A DNA stretch of 64,000 nucleotides from Anoplolepis gracilipes (Eukaryota > Arthropoda > Insecta > Hymenoptera > Formicidae), in assembly GCF_047496725.1 (NCBI RefSeq), contig NC_132981.1, positions 6,910,001 through 6,974,000 of the forward strand. Direction: 5' to 3'. Numbering within the stretch: the stretch's first letter is position 1; each line of letters begins with the position of its first letter. The position numbers and the translations under genes are program-made. Shown here in pieces: positions 53,170 through 64,000 of the stretch. The notes beneath the pieces were generated by a model that was given only the letters and a program-made list of their open reading frames with translations, had not been told where the DNA came from and did not search any database.

Positions 53170-55277
53170 ATCTCGCATTTTTTAAAAATAATTATAAATA
53201 TTAATTGTAATATTTAATTAAATAATTAAATTGCATTAAAGAAATATATGTTTATAAACCATTTGTAAAATGTACCCGATATATACTTGAGTTTATTTTT
53301 GAAACAAAATGAAAATTATTTTAAGAATAACGAGGTTATTTAATTTAACAATAAATCGTATATAAAGATCTTATCGATTTTTCTAGTTTCTTAATCGTTC
53401 GCTATCATTTTTCGATTTTGTCTGAAAGAAAGAATCGATTAGTTGACCAAGAATAACGTTGACAAGCAAACATTACAAATAGCACGTTCCTACCTATGTT
53501 GACCGGGCGAAAAATGTCTCTCGGCTATACCATTTTCGTCTATCAATCAAGCGATCGTGCATTTGATCCTGACACAAGTCAGGCAGCAAAGAGATCAGAA
53601 AGATACAAGCGCCGTTACCTTACTGAGTCAGATTTCTTAAAAGGCACGAAATTTAAGGAACTTGCTTCACGTGACTTTCATACAAATCACGCCTATAATT
53701 CTTTTTGTGATCTATGCGCCTTGATTTTTTTTCATTTTTTATTTTTGGAGTATCATATTAAGACATCTATTATATATACAGAATCTAGTTGAAAGTGCAG
53801 ATTCGTACTCGCGAATTTACAAGATTACAGAACGATTGCAGCGTGTACCAAATCATATATCCTACGATTCAGCAACACCTACGATTCGCGCTCGCTCGTG
53901 TTTAAGCTCGTTAGCTCGGCATTCAGTCGAGTATCGAAATCGACGGTACTGGCAATTATGAGGTGTTGTGTATGTCGAAAGAATCGACCGATACGGAGAG
54001 AACCGGAAAAACGAGAGGAACCGTTGGCGAGAAGGCATTTCTAGAACGCGGTTTGTTAGATGCTTTTTGCGAGCCAGGCTCTTTAAGGAAGATATTATTA
54101 GGAAATTTCGCGCGGCAACCGCATTCAATTTCCTTTTACGTTCAGGAAGGGCCTTGGTAACAGCACTGACAGCGGTATTATCTGTGCTCTACTCTCGGAA
54201 ATAAAATAATTCTTTTTATGCCACGTTGAAATACGCGAGGAATGTTTGAGTATACGTAACTCGTGAAGCGTAAATCATTACCGAATATTTATTCAAGTGT
54301 CGGATTCACGCAAATACTTATTAATATGCCAATATCATTAAAATTATTCATTCGATAATCTTGTTAGTGATCGTGATCTTACGTAAAACAGTAAATTATT
54401 ATATCAATGTAATAAATAATTATATTAAACATAAACGAATCTTAAAGAAATATTTATTTACGTCTAACTATTTCTAGATAAAAATAAATGTATATGAATT
54501 ACAAAACTACAAATTAAATTATCAAGTATTACGAAATAACCTTTAATAAATATGCTTTAACTGCGATCCATCACCGCGTGCACCATTATTTATATAATTA
54601 CTACTTCAAATCATGGAACAAAGAATTATACGATAGTAAAAAAACTGTTGAGAATGGAATTAAAGCTGACATTGATAAACCAGACAGTACTATAATTTTT
54701 CTTCTTTGTATATCCGCGATTGTAAGAAATATATTCTTCTTGCGAAACCATAAAAACCATTAATATAAAAGTTGCAACATGTATATATGAATTTATTTTT
54801 AAATAATTAATTTATAATTAGTTATTTTGAAATTTTTTAAAACAAAGATTTAATTTATTGATTGTTATGAATGCACAGCGGTAGATTACAAAGGAATAAA
54901 TATAAAAAAAATTAAGAAATTTATCTATAAAGAAAACCATATATCTTATAAATCCGTAATGAGTAGAAAAGCAACGATAAATCGGCGAAACTAAGCGAGC
55001 ACCGGCCCGAATCGAATTATATGAGATCGCATGAAAGAACAGATCGAAATAGCAGATTACATAGATCAGCGGTATTTTACAAACGTAATTAGTTTCTTAA
55101 TACTAGTTTCTCGTAGACTATATAATTTTTGAATCAAATACAGATATAGTTAAAATCAAAGCAGTGCTAAAATTGCATGTCGACGAGTTCTGATCGCCCT
55201 ATACACGATCAATTATTGCAAAGCATTCGGAGAAAGTAATACATATCTTTGCATTCTGCTCTCAACCAGTTAGAAAT

Positions 55278-55346
55278 GGAATTATAACCTTCATGGAATT
55301 ATAACTTTCATAACGGAAGTAAAAATATTCCATACTTTACTTCCGT
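55278..55346. repeat. 17-nt tandem duplication followed by a hairpin
   Basis: GGAATTATAACCTTCAT (55278-55294) is directly followed by GGAATTATAACTTTCAT (55295-55311). Then ACGGAAGTAAA (55313-55323) pairs perfectly with TTTACTTCCGT (55336-55346) across a 12-nt loop. Confidence 0.9.
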
Positions 55347-58300
55347 GTTTTGCAAAATTAATGATAGCCATTGAATTAAATAATAAAACTACATTTTCAC
55401 AAAGTTAGAAACTTTAACTCGTTATTAAAAAAATTGTAAAATGACTAGTACTTAAACGAAATGCGACAGTATTTTACACCAGCCTAGTTAATTAAGCATA
55501 ATAAAACCGCACATAATAAAACTGCGGTTCAAGAAAATGCCGTTTGCGCGGAACAATTCGTGAGAGAGATTTCTCACCAGATTTCTTTTACGACCTTCAG
55601 TTGTGTGATGTTCATTCTCATTACTTTAACGACTGCCGCGAATATATAATTTTTTACACGTCTCGCTCTATTTGCGCGTCGTTATCGCTTCGCTCTGCGA
55701 ATTTATGTATCTGCATGCGTGGACCTTCAATTATGCGCCGACAATAACTAACGATCGTTCTCATTGAGCAGTCCGGTGAATCTAAGCTGTTACAATGCGT
55801 AATGATCATATTAATCACGCGTATAGGGAGCAATATGCGATAAATATACATGATACAGAGATTTCTCGTGCATTGATTACGAAAGATTTGCACAAGTATT
55901 AATGCGTAGAGCAGTAAATCAATTGAATAAAGATGATAATCGCATATGCTTTTTTCATACTGTCCTGTATTTATGATAATATATAAGTAATCAAGAGTAC
56001 TTTTTCATGTATTTTTATCGCATAAACACATCGAGAGCATGTATCAATTATAATTAATCATACAATGTCCATCTATACAATGCTGACAATAGTCGACATC
56101 GTTTATTATCAATCATAAAAAATTAGACAAGAGACTAAAGCAATTCATTGATTTTTTTATGTGTAAAATGTAAGAAAATTAATTGTTAGATAATAACTAC
56201 CTACTAATATATTCTCGCAAGGTATGTTGTGCCAGTCGACAAAGTGTCTATTTAGCTATTTGACCTCGAGAAAGTGACTACGATCATTGATCACCAATCG
56301 ATGGCTTCGGATTATACACGCTAGAAGCTTTTGCTTGTTCGGTATCTCTATTTTGTTGTAGATAAACATTCGAAATATTTTTTATTGGTTCGCTACTCTA
56401 TTGTGTTAGCAAATCGTGGTTGTGCGGTTCATTCGAATGCGAGGATTCACTTTCTAATTTAAACATCGGTCGGCTCCCGTGTATAACTCGAGATTCTCGT
56501 TACGGGCTTTGTAGTTTTTACGGCACGCACTTACTGCTTCACACGAGCGTCATAGTCTGATTAGCCTGTCGACCTCTCTTCATGCTCTGAGATAACACGA
56601 ACAAGCCGACACGCGTGTCATGTATAACATCCCATGCGATTTAAAGAAATGAATGTGTAAACGATCCATAAGTTGCACCAGTAGACATGTAACACATGAA
56701 GCGAGAAAGACAGAGCAATGCGCACGTAATTGTATTAAATGAATTGGAATGGAATCTCAAAGTAGTCGCGTGCATCGTTAGTTGGTAATCGTCTTGTGTA
56801 ACATTACGACGTCAAAAAGTGCGACTGGCGCCGAAGGAGATGTTCTCTTCAATGCGCAATAAATAGTTTGAAATATGTCGATTTCGAGTCATTGCACTGA
56901 AGAAAAACAAAGGGAAAGAAGCAGCTGCATATATATTTGCATGTGATACTATGTCAAATATTTAAACAAGTATATTTTATCGTCCATGAGAATATAGACA
57001 AATATATTAAAATGAATATATTTAAATGACAGAGTAATCACATGCTTCATCGTAAATTTTTTATCTTTAAAGATCTTATCGATAAACAATAATATATTAT
57101 TGAATAATAAATTAAAGAATTAACTGAAGAACATTATGAAAGCTCATTAGAATGTCAAAATATATCAAAATAGTCATCAAAATCTTAGCGAGTTAATAAT
57201 AATTGCCAGTATATTTAATGCAAATATTTTTTAAAAATTATGAAAAATGCGCTAGAGATGGATAGATGTCACCATTACAAGTCGCGTACATTTGCAGTTG
57301 TTTTCACATGTCATTTGTCGGGATGGCCGCGATTTGCATATACAAGTGGCAATGCCGCAGCGGAACGTTTCCACGGCCGTTACCGGCGAGACATTGCAAC
57401 CTCAGTGATCAACTCTCGATCGTATGCAACTCTCGCGGTGCAATAGCCGGCGCTCTTCTGCAGCACGAGAGGAGCCTATGCGAACCGAGCGTGATGACGG
57501 TGTTCGTGTCGCAAGAGAGTACCAACTTCGAACGTTCGATCTAACCACGAATAACATCGATAAAACGTAGTCTCTGAATATATATATATATATTTAGATA
57601 TACATTAATTATAAAATTAAGTGCGGATATAAAGATACTTATATGCGCTTTTAAAACATATATGTATATATGTGTGTGTTAATATGATAAAATAAACGGA
57701 ATAGTCAGAAAAAAAAAGTTTCCAAAATGCAAAACAATACATTATCACTCGAAATGAGTCAATTATTGTCACATTAATTCACATACGATTTCTCCGAAAG
57801 TTCTCTTTCTAATATGCATTCGGAAGTGCCAGATTCTAGTCGAGCCGGTTAATAGTATCGATAAACTGTATATTAAATTAGTTCTTGTTTTACTCTTTCT
57901 GGGTACAAATATTCATGTTTGTCAAGGATAACGAGTTGCGATAACTGGTTTAGCAAGATAATATCTCAGAGGCCAGCGTAAGGTGCTAAAAATATTTCCA
58001 ATGTTTTGTATTGCGAGAAAGTCTTTCCTTGAAGTCGCAACATGATAGAAAATACCATCATGATGACGATTTGCGGACAGAATCTTAGAATGGAAAATTT
58101 CATTGCCCGGCATAGATGATTCACGCGTGTATATAAGAATACGATTCCATAAATCTAATCCTAATTGGAATAGTCTAAGATCGACACATGCCAGTTCTTT
58201 AATGAAAATCCAAAGGTCACTCTTTATGCAACAATAAGATAGATAATGACTTGCGAAAGGAGCATGCAATCTTGGTATAGAGAGTTCATGATTGTTAAGT

Positions 58301-59154
58301 TTATTTCTAAACCATTCTTCGAACGGAGGCAGTCAACCCAATGCTGTGGCAAACTACGTTAATTGTGCAGTCGCCTAAAGGCAAATCGCAATTACAAATA
58401 CTATTTTTTATTTAAGCTTAAATGAATACATAATCTATCTAGCTTATAATTGCACATTTATACATATTAATAACAATCTATACATTATAATTAAAGTAAT
58501 TTTCTAATAAACTTTTATATATCGTTTAGTCGATCTATAATTATCTCCAATGCAAGTAATATTTTTCATTAAGTTTTCTCTATTCCAGGAATATATTCGA
58601 ACTATTACTTTCGTAAAAAATAATATACCGTCTTCGCTTCTCTGACGTAGTAATTTAACAGATATCACGAAACACGTCGTGGCCTTCGTCTATTCGTTTG
58701 CAATCAACACACAGGGACAGTGTCTTTGTCTTACAAATGAGTCGCACCTGTTGCGTGTCGCAATATCGTTGCGGCAGGTCACGGTTATCAGTGACGATAA
58801 TAGTAATTCGCCGCATATTCCATAGGCGGTGCCGTAAACGAACATCATATAACCAAGTGCATCTCGATAGACGATACACGAAATGAAATCGTTCTTATAA
58901 TAGAAAGTTTACACAGCGCCGATGGTAGCATATTAATTACGTAGCTGCGTTAGGATGTGTGCGTTATTTCTTATCGGCGCATCGTTTTCGCCCGTACTCG
59001 TTACGGTAAATCACGACTTCCCATTCTCTCTTTCTTTCTTCTTTCATATAATGAATCTGAACAGGCGAGCATTTTTATGTTATAAACCTTTGCGCGCGCT
59101 AAGACGTGCCGTTATTCGCTCTATGTGACAGCTGCTTGTTTTAAATAACTGTAT

Positions 59155-59305
59155 ATGAAATCAGTCTTGCCAGATGCAAAGCGATGCGATGTTTTATAAT
59201 CGTTGTTAAATCAAAAAAATATTTAAGTGCTATTATACAATGCGTGCTGACTCATTGGTGAATTATAAAATCGCTTTACATCTGACAAGACTTATTTTAT
59301 TTATA
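59155..59305. mobile_element. MITE-like short inverted-repeat element
   Basis: A 23-nt arm at 59163-59185 (AGTCTTGCCAGATGCAAAGC...) is repeated in inverted orientation at 59270-59292 with two mismatches. The similarity continues with gaps into TTTATAAT inside and AT-rich sequence outside. The roughly 150-bp unit has no coding capacity and an AT-rich interior, as expected of a non-autonomous DNA transposon. The flanks are TA-rich, so a TA target duplication is possible but cannot be told from background. Confidence 0.5.
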
Positions 59306-60835
59306 TATGTATAATTAATAAACATTGTGATGAAAAAAATATAGATAATGAATATTGATATATTTTGATAGAATATTGATATTGACATAATAATTACTAA
59401 TTAATGTAATTAAGATTAAATCATTATTTAAAATTTAAATAATTTTTAAATAAAACTCGTTTTATATAATAAATAACGTATAAATGTTTAAACTAATTTA
59501 ATTGATTTATTTACTAATTTAATCTAATTTCAAATTTATAAATGTGCTTGAAAAACTTAATTAAATTTTTTTTAAATTTCGAGTCTTACGAGCAAGCGCT
59601 ACTACCTTTTATGCGCGTTAATACATTCTTCCAATTAGCAATTTCGCGGGAATCAATTACTGGTCAATTCGCACAGGAACACTTTCTCGCACATCAAAGA
59701 AACGCTTTCTAATGACGAAAGACCTGTGCGTTAATAACGTTCCATGCCATCGATTTGTCCTGCCGCGATCTCGTCACTAATGCACCTTAAAAGTTTTCTT
59801 CGATGACCGCAATCTTCGAAGATTCGGATCGTTTCAAAGCAGTCATGTGACGAGCGTTTTCACAATCTCTGGATGCATAAAATGATAAAATGCTGTGTTA
59901 TATTGCTTCCTCAATAAATTATCGTTGAAAATAATATCGACTAGTCCGGCCTTTTAATTGTCACTATATGATTGCTACATGAGTTGTAATTGCAAGCATT
60001 GCAACAATTCATTACTTGTACAGATCAATCTGCATTACTACACAAATATTTTCTTTTATTACCGAATAAAGTTAGTTAAGTCATTTAATTTTTCTCAGTT
60101 GACTTTTAATGACATCACTGAGAAAAAAACTTAGCATAAATATTTTTATATATTATTATTAATTGTTAAGCTCTTTATATTAATAATATATATTTTTTTT
60201 ATTTCCTTTAGATAATAGATTTGTAATTGAATAAAATAAGTAAATAAATTTTATTTACATTAATAAAATAGATATAGTTTTTAACTACACTTGATTGAAT
60301 TACATTTAATTTTTTTCACATTTCACAACTTTTGTCTAACATTGTTGACTTTCATTGCAGAGTGCATTTGTTTTGAAATAATCATAGTGCGCCTATGGCG
60401 TTTGATAAATCGGTAAAAATATATTTGACAGAGATTGAGGCAGTTGCATGTAACAATTTTGCGGCGAACTTTCGTCAGCTGCACGTTGTGAAATTTTGTA
60501 TATAGACGCGTTTCATAGTACCGCTATTAGGTATGCATCTCTATGTATATGCAAAATATTATTTTATATAAAATGCACAAAAAGAATTCACACAAACTTA
60601 TAAAAATATTTAAACGCGCACAAGATCAATTTCAACCTAAAGAAGTTCTTTTAAAAAAATTAATTCTTATCAAATTATTACTTTTTAGATAGAAGGTCTT
60701 AGAATGACACTTTTTTGGCATAAAACTCAGGAACAATAATTGCTTCCAAAAAAACTCGAATTTTTCAATTCTTATCTTAGATATAGACATATGTATGTAC
60801 ACGCGCACGTGTGTATGTAATAAAATTTTCGCTGA

Positions 60836-60877
<42 letters not shown>

Positions 60878-61110
60878 ATTTTTTTTCCTCTCTATCATTT
60901 CAAAATTGATATAAAAAATAATTTAACACTTACCGGCACGATGTACAATGGCAGAGTTGTAATATATTATTATATTGATCTGTAAAACATAAATACATCA
61001 ATATTATATAGCAATGTCTGAAATAATTAATATTTCAAGAATAATTATTCCACGTAATTAAATCTTTTATTTAATAATAAAAGCTAATAGGCTCTCAATT
61101 CAGAAATAAA
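59306..61110. other. AT-rich non-coding DNA with a possible micro-exon
   Basis: The sequence is AT-rich without a long frame. A TC microsatellite lies at 60839-60878. On the minus strand a 46-nt segment (60934-60979) is bounded by consensus splice sites and is described in the findings. Confidence 0.45.
60839..60878. repeat. (TC)n microsatellite
   Basis: About 20 TC units with one TTTC interruption. Confidence 0.95.
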
Positions 61111-61650
61111 TTAATTAATAAAAGCGGGCCGAACACAAGATGTAGAAGCGTAAATAAAAACAATGTTTAGAAAAAAGAAAATGAATTTAAATTTATTCAG
61201 ACGTTTCGGTCTTTCTTCGAATCATCCTCAATGATACAAAAATAATAAATAAACAGTGTGGTCACTTATAATTGCTTGATTACATTCGATATAAAGAGTC
61301 ACCTAGCAGCCTCCCATTAATGTAGAAGTGTATAGGTGCATAGCTCCCCTTTCGGTTTCTTTGTATTTTTTAATCTCGCCATTATAACGTTACATTTGAG
61401 AGTGCATTTGAGTATGCACTTCTACATTTTAAACTGTGTAGTGGGTAGCCGCTAGGTGACTCATTATATCGAATGTAATCAAACAATTGTAAGTGACCAC
61501 ACTGTTTATTTATTATTTTTGTATAATTGAGGATGATCCGAAGAAAGACCGAAACGTCTGAATAAATTTGAATTCATTTTCTTTAAACATTGTTTTTATT
61601 TACGCCTCTATATCTTGCGTTCGACTCTTAAAGCCCCTTTTTATTAATTA
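61111..61650. mobile_element. fold-back element with arms of about 225 nt
   Basis: The segment from TTAATTAATAAAA (61111) to TTTTTATTAATTA (ending 61650) is almost entirely an inverted repeat. Left-arm blocks such as GTAAATAAAAACAATGTTTA, CAGACGTTTCGGTCTTTCTT, ATAAATAAACAGTGTGGTCA and TGATTACATTCGATATAA reappear reverse-complemented in the right arm with scattered substitutions and short gaps. The arms extend to about 61340 and 61390, leaving a loop of about 50-60 nt. No protein is encoded. It could be a fold-back/MITE-type DNA element, or two copies of one retroelement end inserted head-to-head. Arm divergence of roughly 5-10 percent by eye suggests it is not recent. Confidence 0.7.
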
Positions 61651-62360
61651 CTTTTTTTTTTTTACTTAAGTTTTTTTATAGAAAATTATAAAATTTTTTT
61701 AGAGAAAGTTCTAGAAATATATAAATTTTACATTTTGTGAATATGTAAATTTTATATAACACGTGATAAAGAAAATCTTATTTTTACATAAATAATTATA
61801 AATCTTAAATAAAAATATATTCAAATATTTATATATATAGGGAAGCATCAGAAGGCAACGGCGGAGCAACCGTGAAGTAAGCTATTTATAATATATAAAT
61901 ATTTATAATATTTATAATATATAAATTTATTATTTATTACTTGTAAAAATAATTCTTCTCTCATTCATTATCGTAGTAACAATACTTTTTAAATTACTAT
62001 GTAATAACATAATATATATTTAAAAAAAAATATAATATATATAAATTATTTTAATATTGTGTCTAAAATTTATAATTACTTATGTAAAAATGAAATTTTT
62101 ATTTATCACATGTTATATAAAATATTGTTTTATATATAATATAATAAAAAGAACTTTCTTCGAAATATTATATAATATTTTTTAAAATATGTTCCAAAAA
62201 TGTATTAAAAAATTTCAATTGCGTGGAATAATTATGTTTTGGATTATTAATTATTTTAGACATTGTGTGTTTTATATAGTTTTGATATATTTGTTTTACA
62301 AATTAACGCAGTATATTATAACTCCGCTGTTGCGCGTCGCACCGTTGAATAATCTGAAAC

Positions 62361-62365
<5 letters not shown>

Positions 62366-62426
<61 letters not shown>
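62366..62426. repeat. (TA)n microsatellite, long
   Basis: An uninterrupted run of about 30 TA units, the longest in the window. Confidence 0.97.
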
Positions 62427-62430
<4 letters not shown>

Positions 62431-63297
62431 TTCTAGGAAATTTTAACAAAATAAAATAATTCTTATATTCATTCCTAATAATAGAAATTAACAATTAATA
62501 GGATGTTCTCGTATCAGAGATATCGGTTTTAGTAATAATTATATACTGATATCTATTATAAATACGCAATTAAATTTAGAATTGAACTCTTCACCTAAAA
62601 GAGAAAGTAAGAATATTGTTCTCTCTTCGCTTGGGTATCGCATTTGCTAATTTGAAAGTAAAGTAAAAGGACTCACTTTTTATTTTACTTGCAAATTATT
62701 TTACATTACATTACTTTATTTCACTTAATTCACTTACGATCACTTGTACGTACAGAGGAAATAAATTGAGCTCAATATTGCTTCATGTGATCGCTTCATC
62801 AAGTATTCATAATTACGTATAAATGAGAACTCTCTATTTTTGCCAAGATTTAATAATATTTATCACGGAAACGCTGTAACGCAAAGAAAGTGTAACGTGG
62901 TTACAGTATGAGAATTTAACGATTAGACGTGACTGAAATCGCGAAGACGGATGAGTTGATTCATTAAATGCGTCTCCCGATATCGCGCGCACACCCGACA
63001 TAATATATAGCTCGAGTTCCCGTGCCGCTAATTATACCGTTGTCAATCAATCGGCAGTGAAGTGCGATCATGATTAAGAGATCAAACGATGCGCAAGCGG
63101 TATCGATGTTAGCAAAGATCATTTCGCTACTTTGAAATTATATATTAAAAGCTTAAGATATATGCGATAAATTATTTTTATTGCTTTAGAAAAGGAAAGA
63201 AATTTATAATCACCTTGATTGATTCTTACAAAATTGAATACTGACATCAGATTATGAAATAACAAATTGTCAAATAATTATTAAAAAAATTGTAAAT

Positions 63298-63301
<4 letters not shown>

Positions 63302-63342
<41 letters not shown>
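63302..63342. repeat. (TA)n microsatellite
   Basis: An uninterrupted run of about 20 TA units. Confidence 0.96.
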
Positions 63343-63345
<3 letters not shown>

Positions 63346-64000
63346 AATAGTATTTAGAAAAATATAAAATGCGAAATATATTCAGCAAAATTTTTTATAT
63401 AATGTTTCATATGTATATGTAATTCATAAAAAATAGGATATAAATGGTAAAGAATTTTTATTTTAGCAGAATGTATAAACTTATATTTTATTATAATTTT
63501 AAAAACGTTCATTCAAATAATAATATATTTGACAATTACATAACTAAATATACCTATAATTAAAGTTGTTTAAAAATATAAATCTCTTACAGATTCTAGT
63601 TAACGATTCATATCGATTATCGTCTTTCCCTTTTACAGTGTAAAAAATACTGCAATTTACAGGATACTAGTTATTCAATCAACAACTACTCTATGAAATG
63701 ATTTATTTTCGCTAATGTATAAACACGAAATAATAAAACCTTACATGTTAAGATTATGTACGACATATAGATTACATATACCGCAATGAATAATAATTAA
63801 TTATCTCTGATTCATCGATTGATTGTTACACGTAAAGTGTTGGTCACATATATTTTTTATCTACTGATGTAATTAATTGTCCTACTAACTCGATATTAAT
63901 TGTCACGGTAACTTTATTATCGTGTACACTGTTTTATAACTTTCGATCAGATACGAGATCTCTCGATTGATTCAATAAACTAAATTAATAGATTAATATG

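Larger units (their letters stand above)
49321..59154. other. AT-rich non-coding DNA with small repeats
   Basis: No gene is supported. Contents include a TTTAATAATTA-type short tandem near 51070-51118, a long TA run at 53124-53167, a tandem duplication with an adjacent hairpin at 55278-55346, and a GC-rich patch at 57240-57545. That patch has an ATG-initiated 92-codon plus-strand frame (57266-57544) and an antisense splice-bounded frame (57384-57457). None of these has recognisable homology. Confidence 0.45.
61651..64000. other. AT-rich non-coding DNA with long TA microsatellites
   Basis: Two long TA runs (62366-62426 and 63302-63342) lie in AT-rich sequence. The 85-codon plus-strand frame at 62189-62446 runs through the first TA run and ends in an Ile-Tyr repeat, so it is not a credible gene. 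A slightly more GC-rich patch at about 62930-63110 shows nothing recognisable. Confidence 0.5.

Noticed and set aside
57922..58269. 115-codon minus-strand frame
   Set aside because: It starts with TTG and has no domain. About one or two frames of this length are expected by chance at this composition.
62189..62446. 85-codon plus-strand frame with an Ile-Tyr tail
   Set aside because: It reads through the TA microsatellite and the rest is AT-rich chance.

Overview
This is a eukaryotic, AT-rich, intron-containing nuclear segment, most likely from a hymenopteran insect and possibly an ant. The basis is low gene density, short GT-AG introns, abundant CpG, TA, GA and TC microsatellites, and CpG-rich islands embedded in AT-rich DNA. 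Species identity is inference. There are no operons and no bacterial or viral gene clusters.

Layout. Positions 1 to about 28,750 hold no gene I can defend. This stretch alternates GC/CpG-rich blocks of a few hundred bases to about 1 kb with very AT-rich blocks, as in a regulatory gene desert or a very long intron. Its long open frames mostly overlap on both strands and look like low-stop-density artefacts. From about 28.8 kb rightward the sequence is more uniformly AT-rich.

One gene is confidently identified. A plus-strand, four-exon gene (30012-32069) encodes a mitochondrial ES1/GATD3 homologue (ElbB-like, class I glutamine-amidotransferase/DJ-1-like fold, 273 aa). Tail-to-tail with it lies a minus-strand gene whose 305-codon terminal exon (34047-34964) is joined, on splice-site and phase evidence, to a 38-nt exon at 39517-39554. 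It is more tentatively joined to a 142-nt exon at 42824-42965. Its product is an acidic, probably secreted protein with several N-glycosylation sequons, and I do not recognise the family. Its start codon and any signal-peptide exon were not found and may lie further right or beyond the window.

The rest of the right half is introns and intergenic DNA. A CpG-rich, promoter-like block sits at about 48.36-49.32 kb. A short inverted-repeat element (MITE-like) lies at about 59155-59305, a roughly 540-bp fold-back element at 61111-61650, and there are long TA microsatellites. I found no rRNA, convincing tRNA or CRISPR array. The most interesting items are the unrecognised split secreted-protein gene, the fold-back element, the in-frame 75-nt intron of the ES1 gene, and the block-wise composition of the left half.
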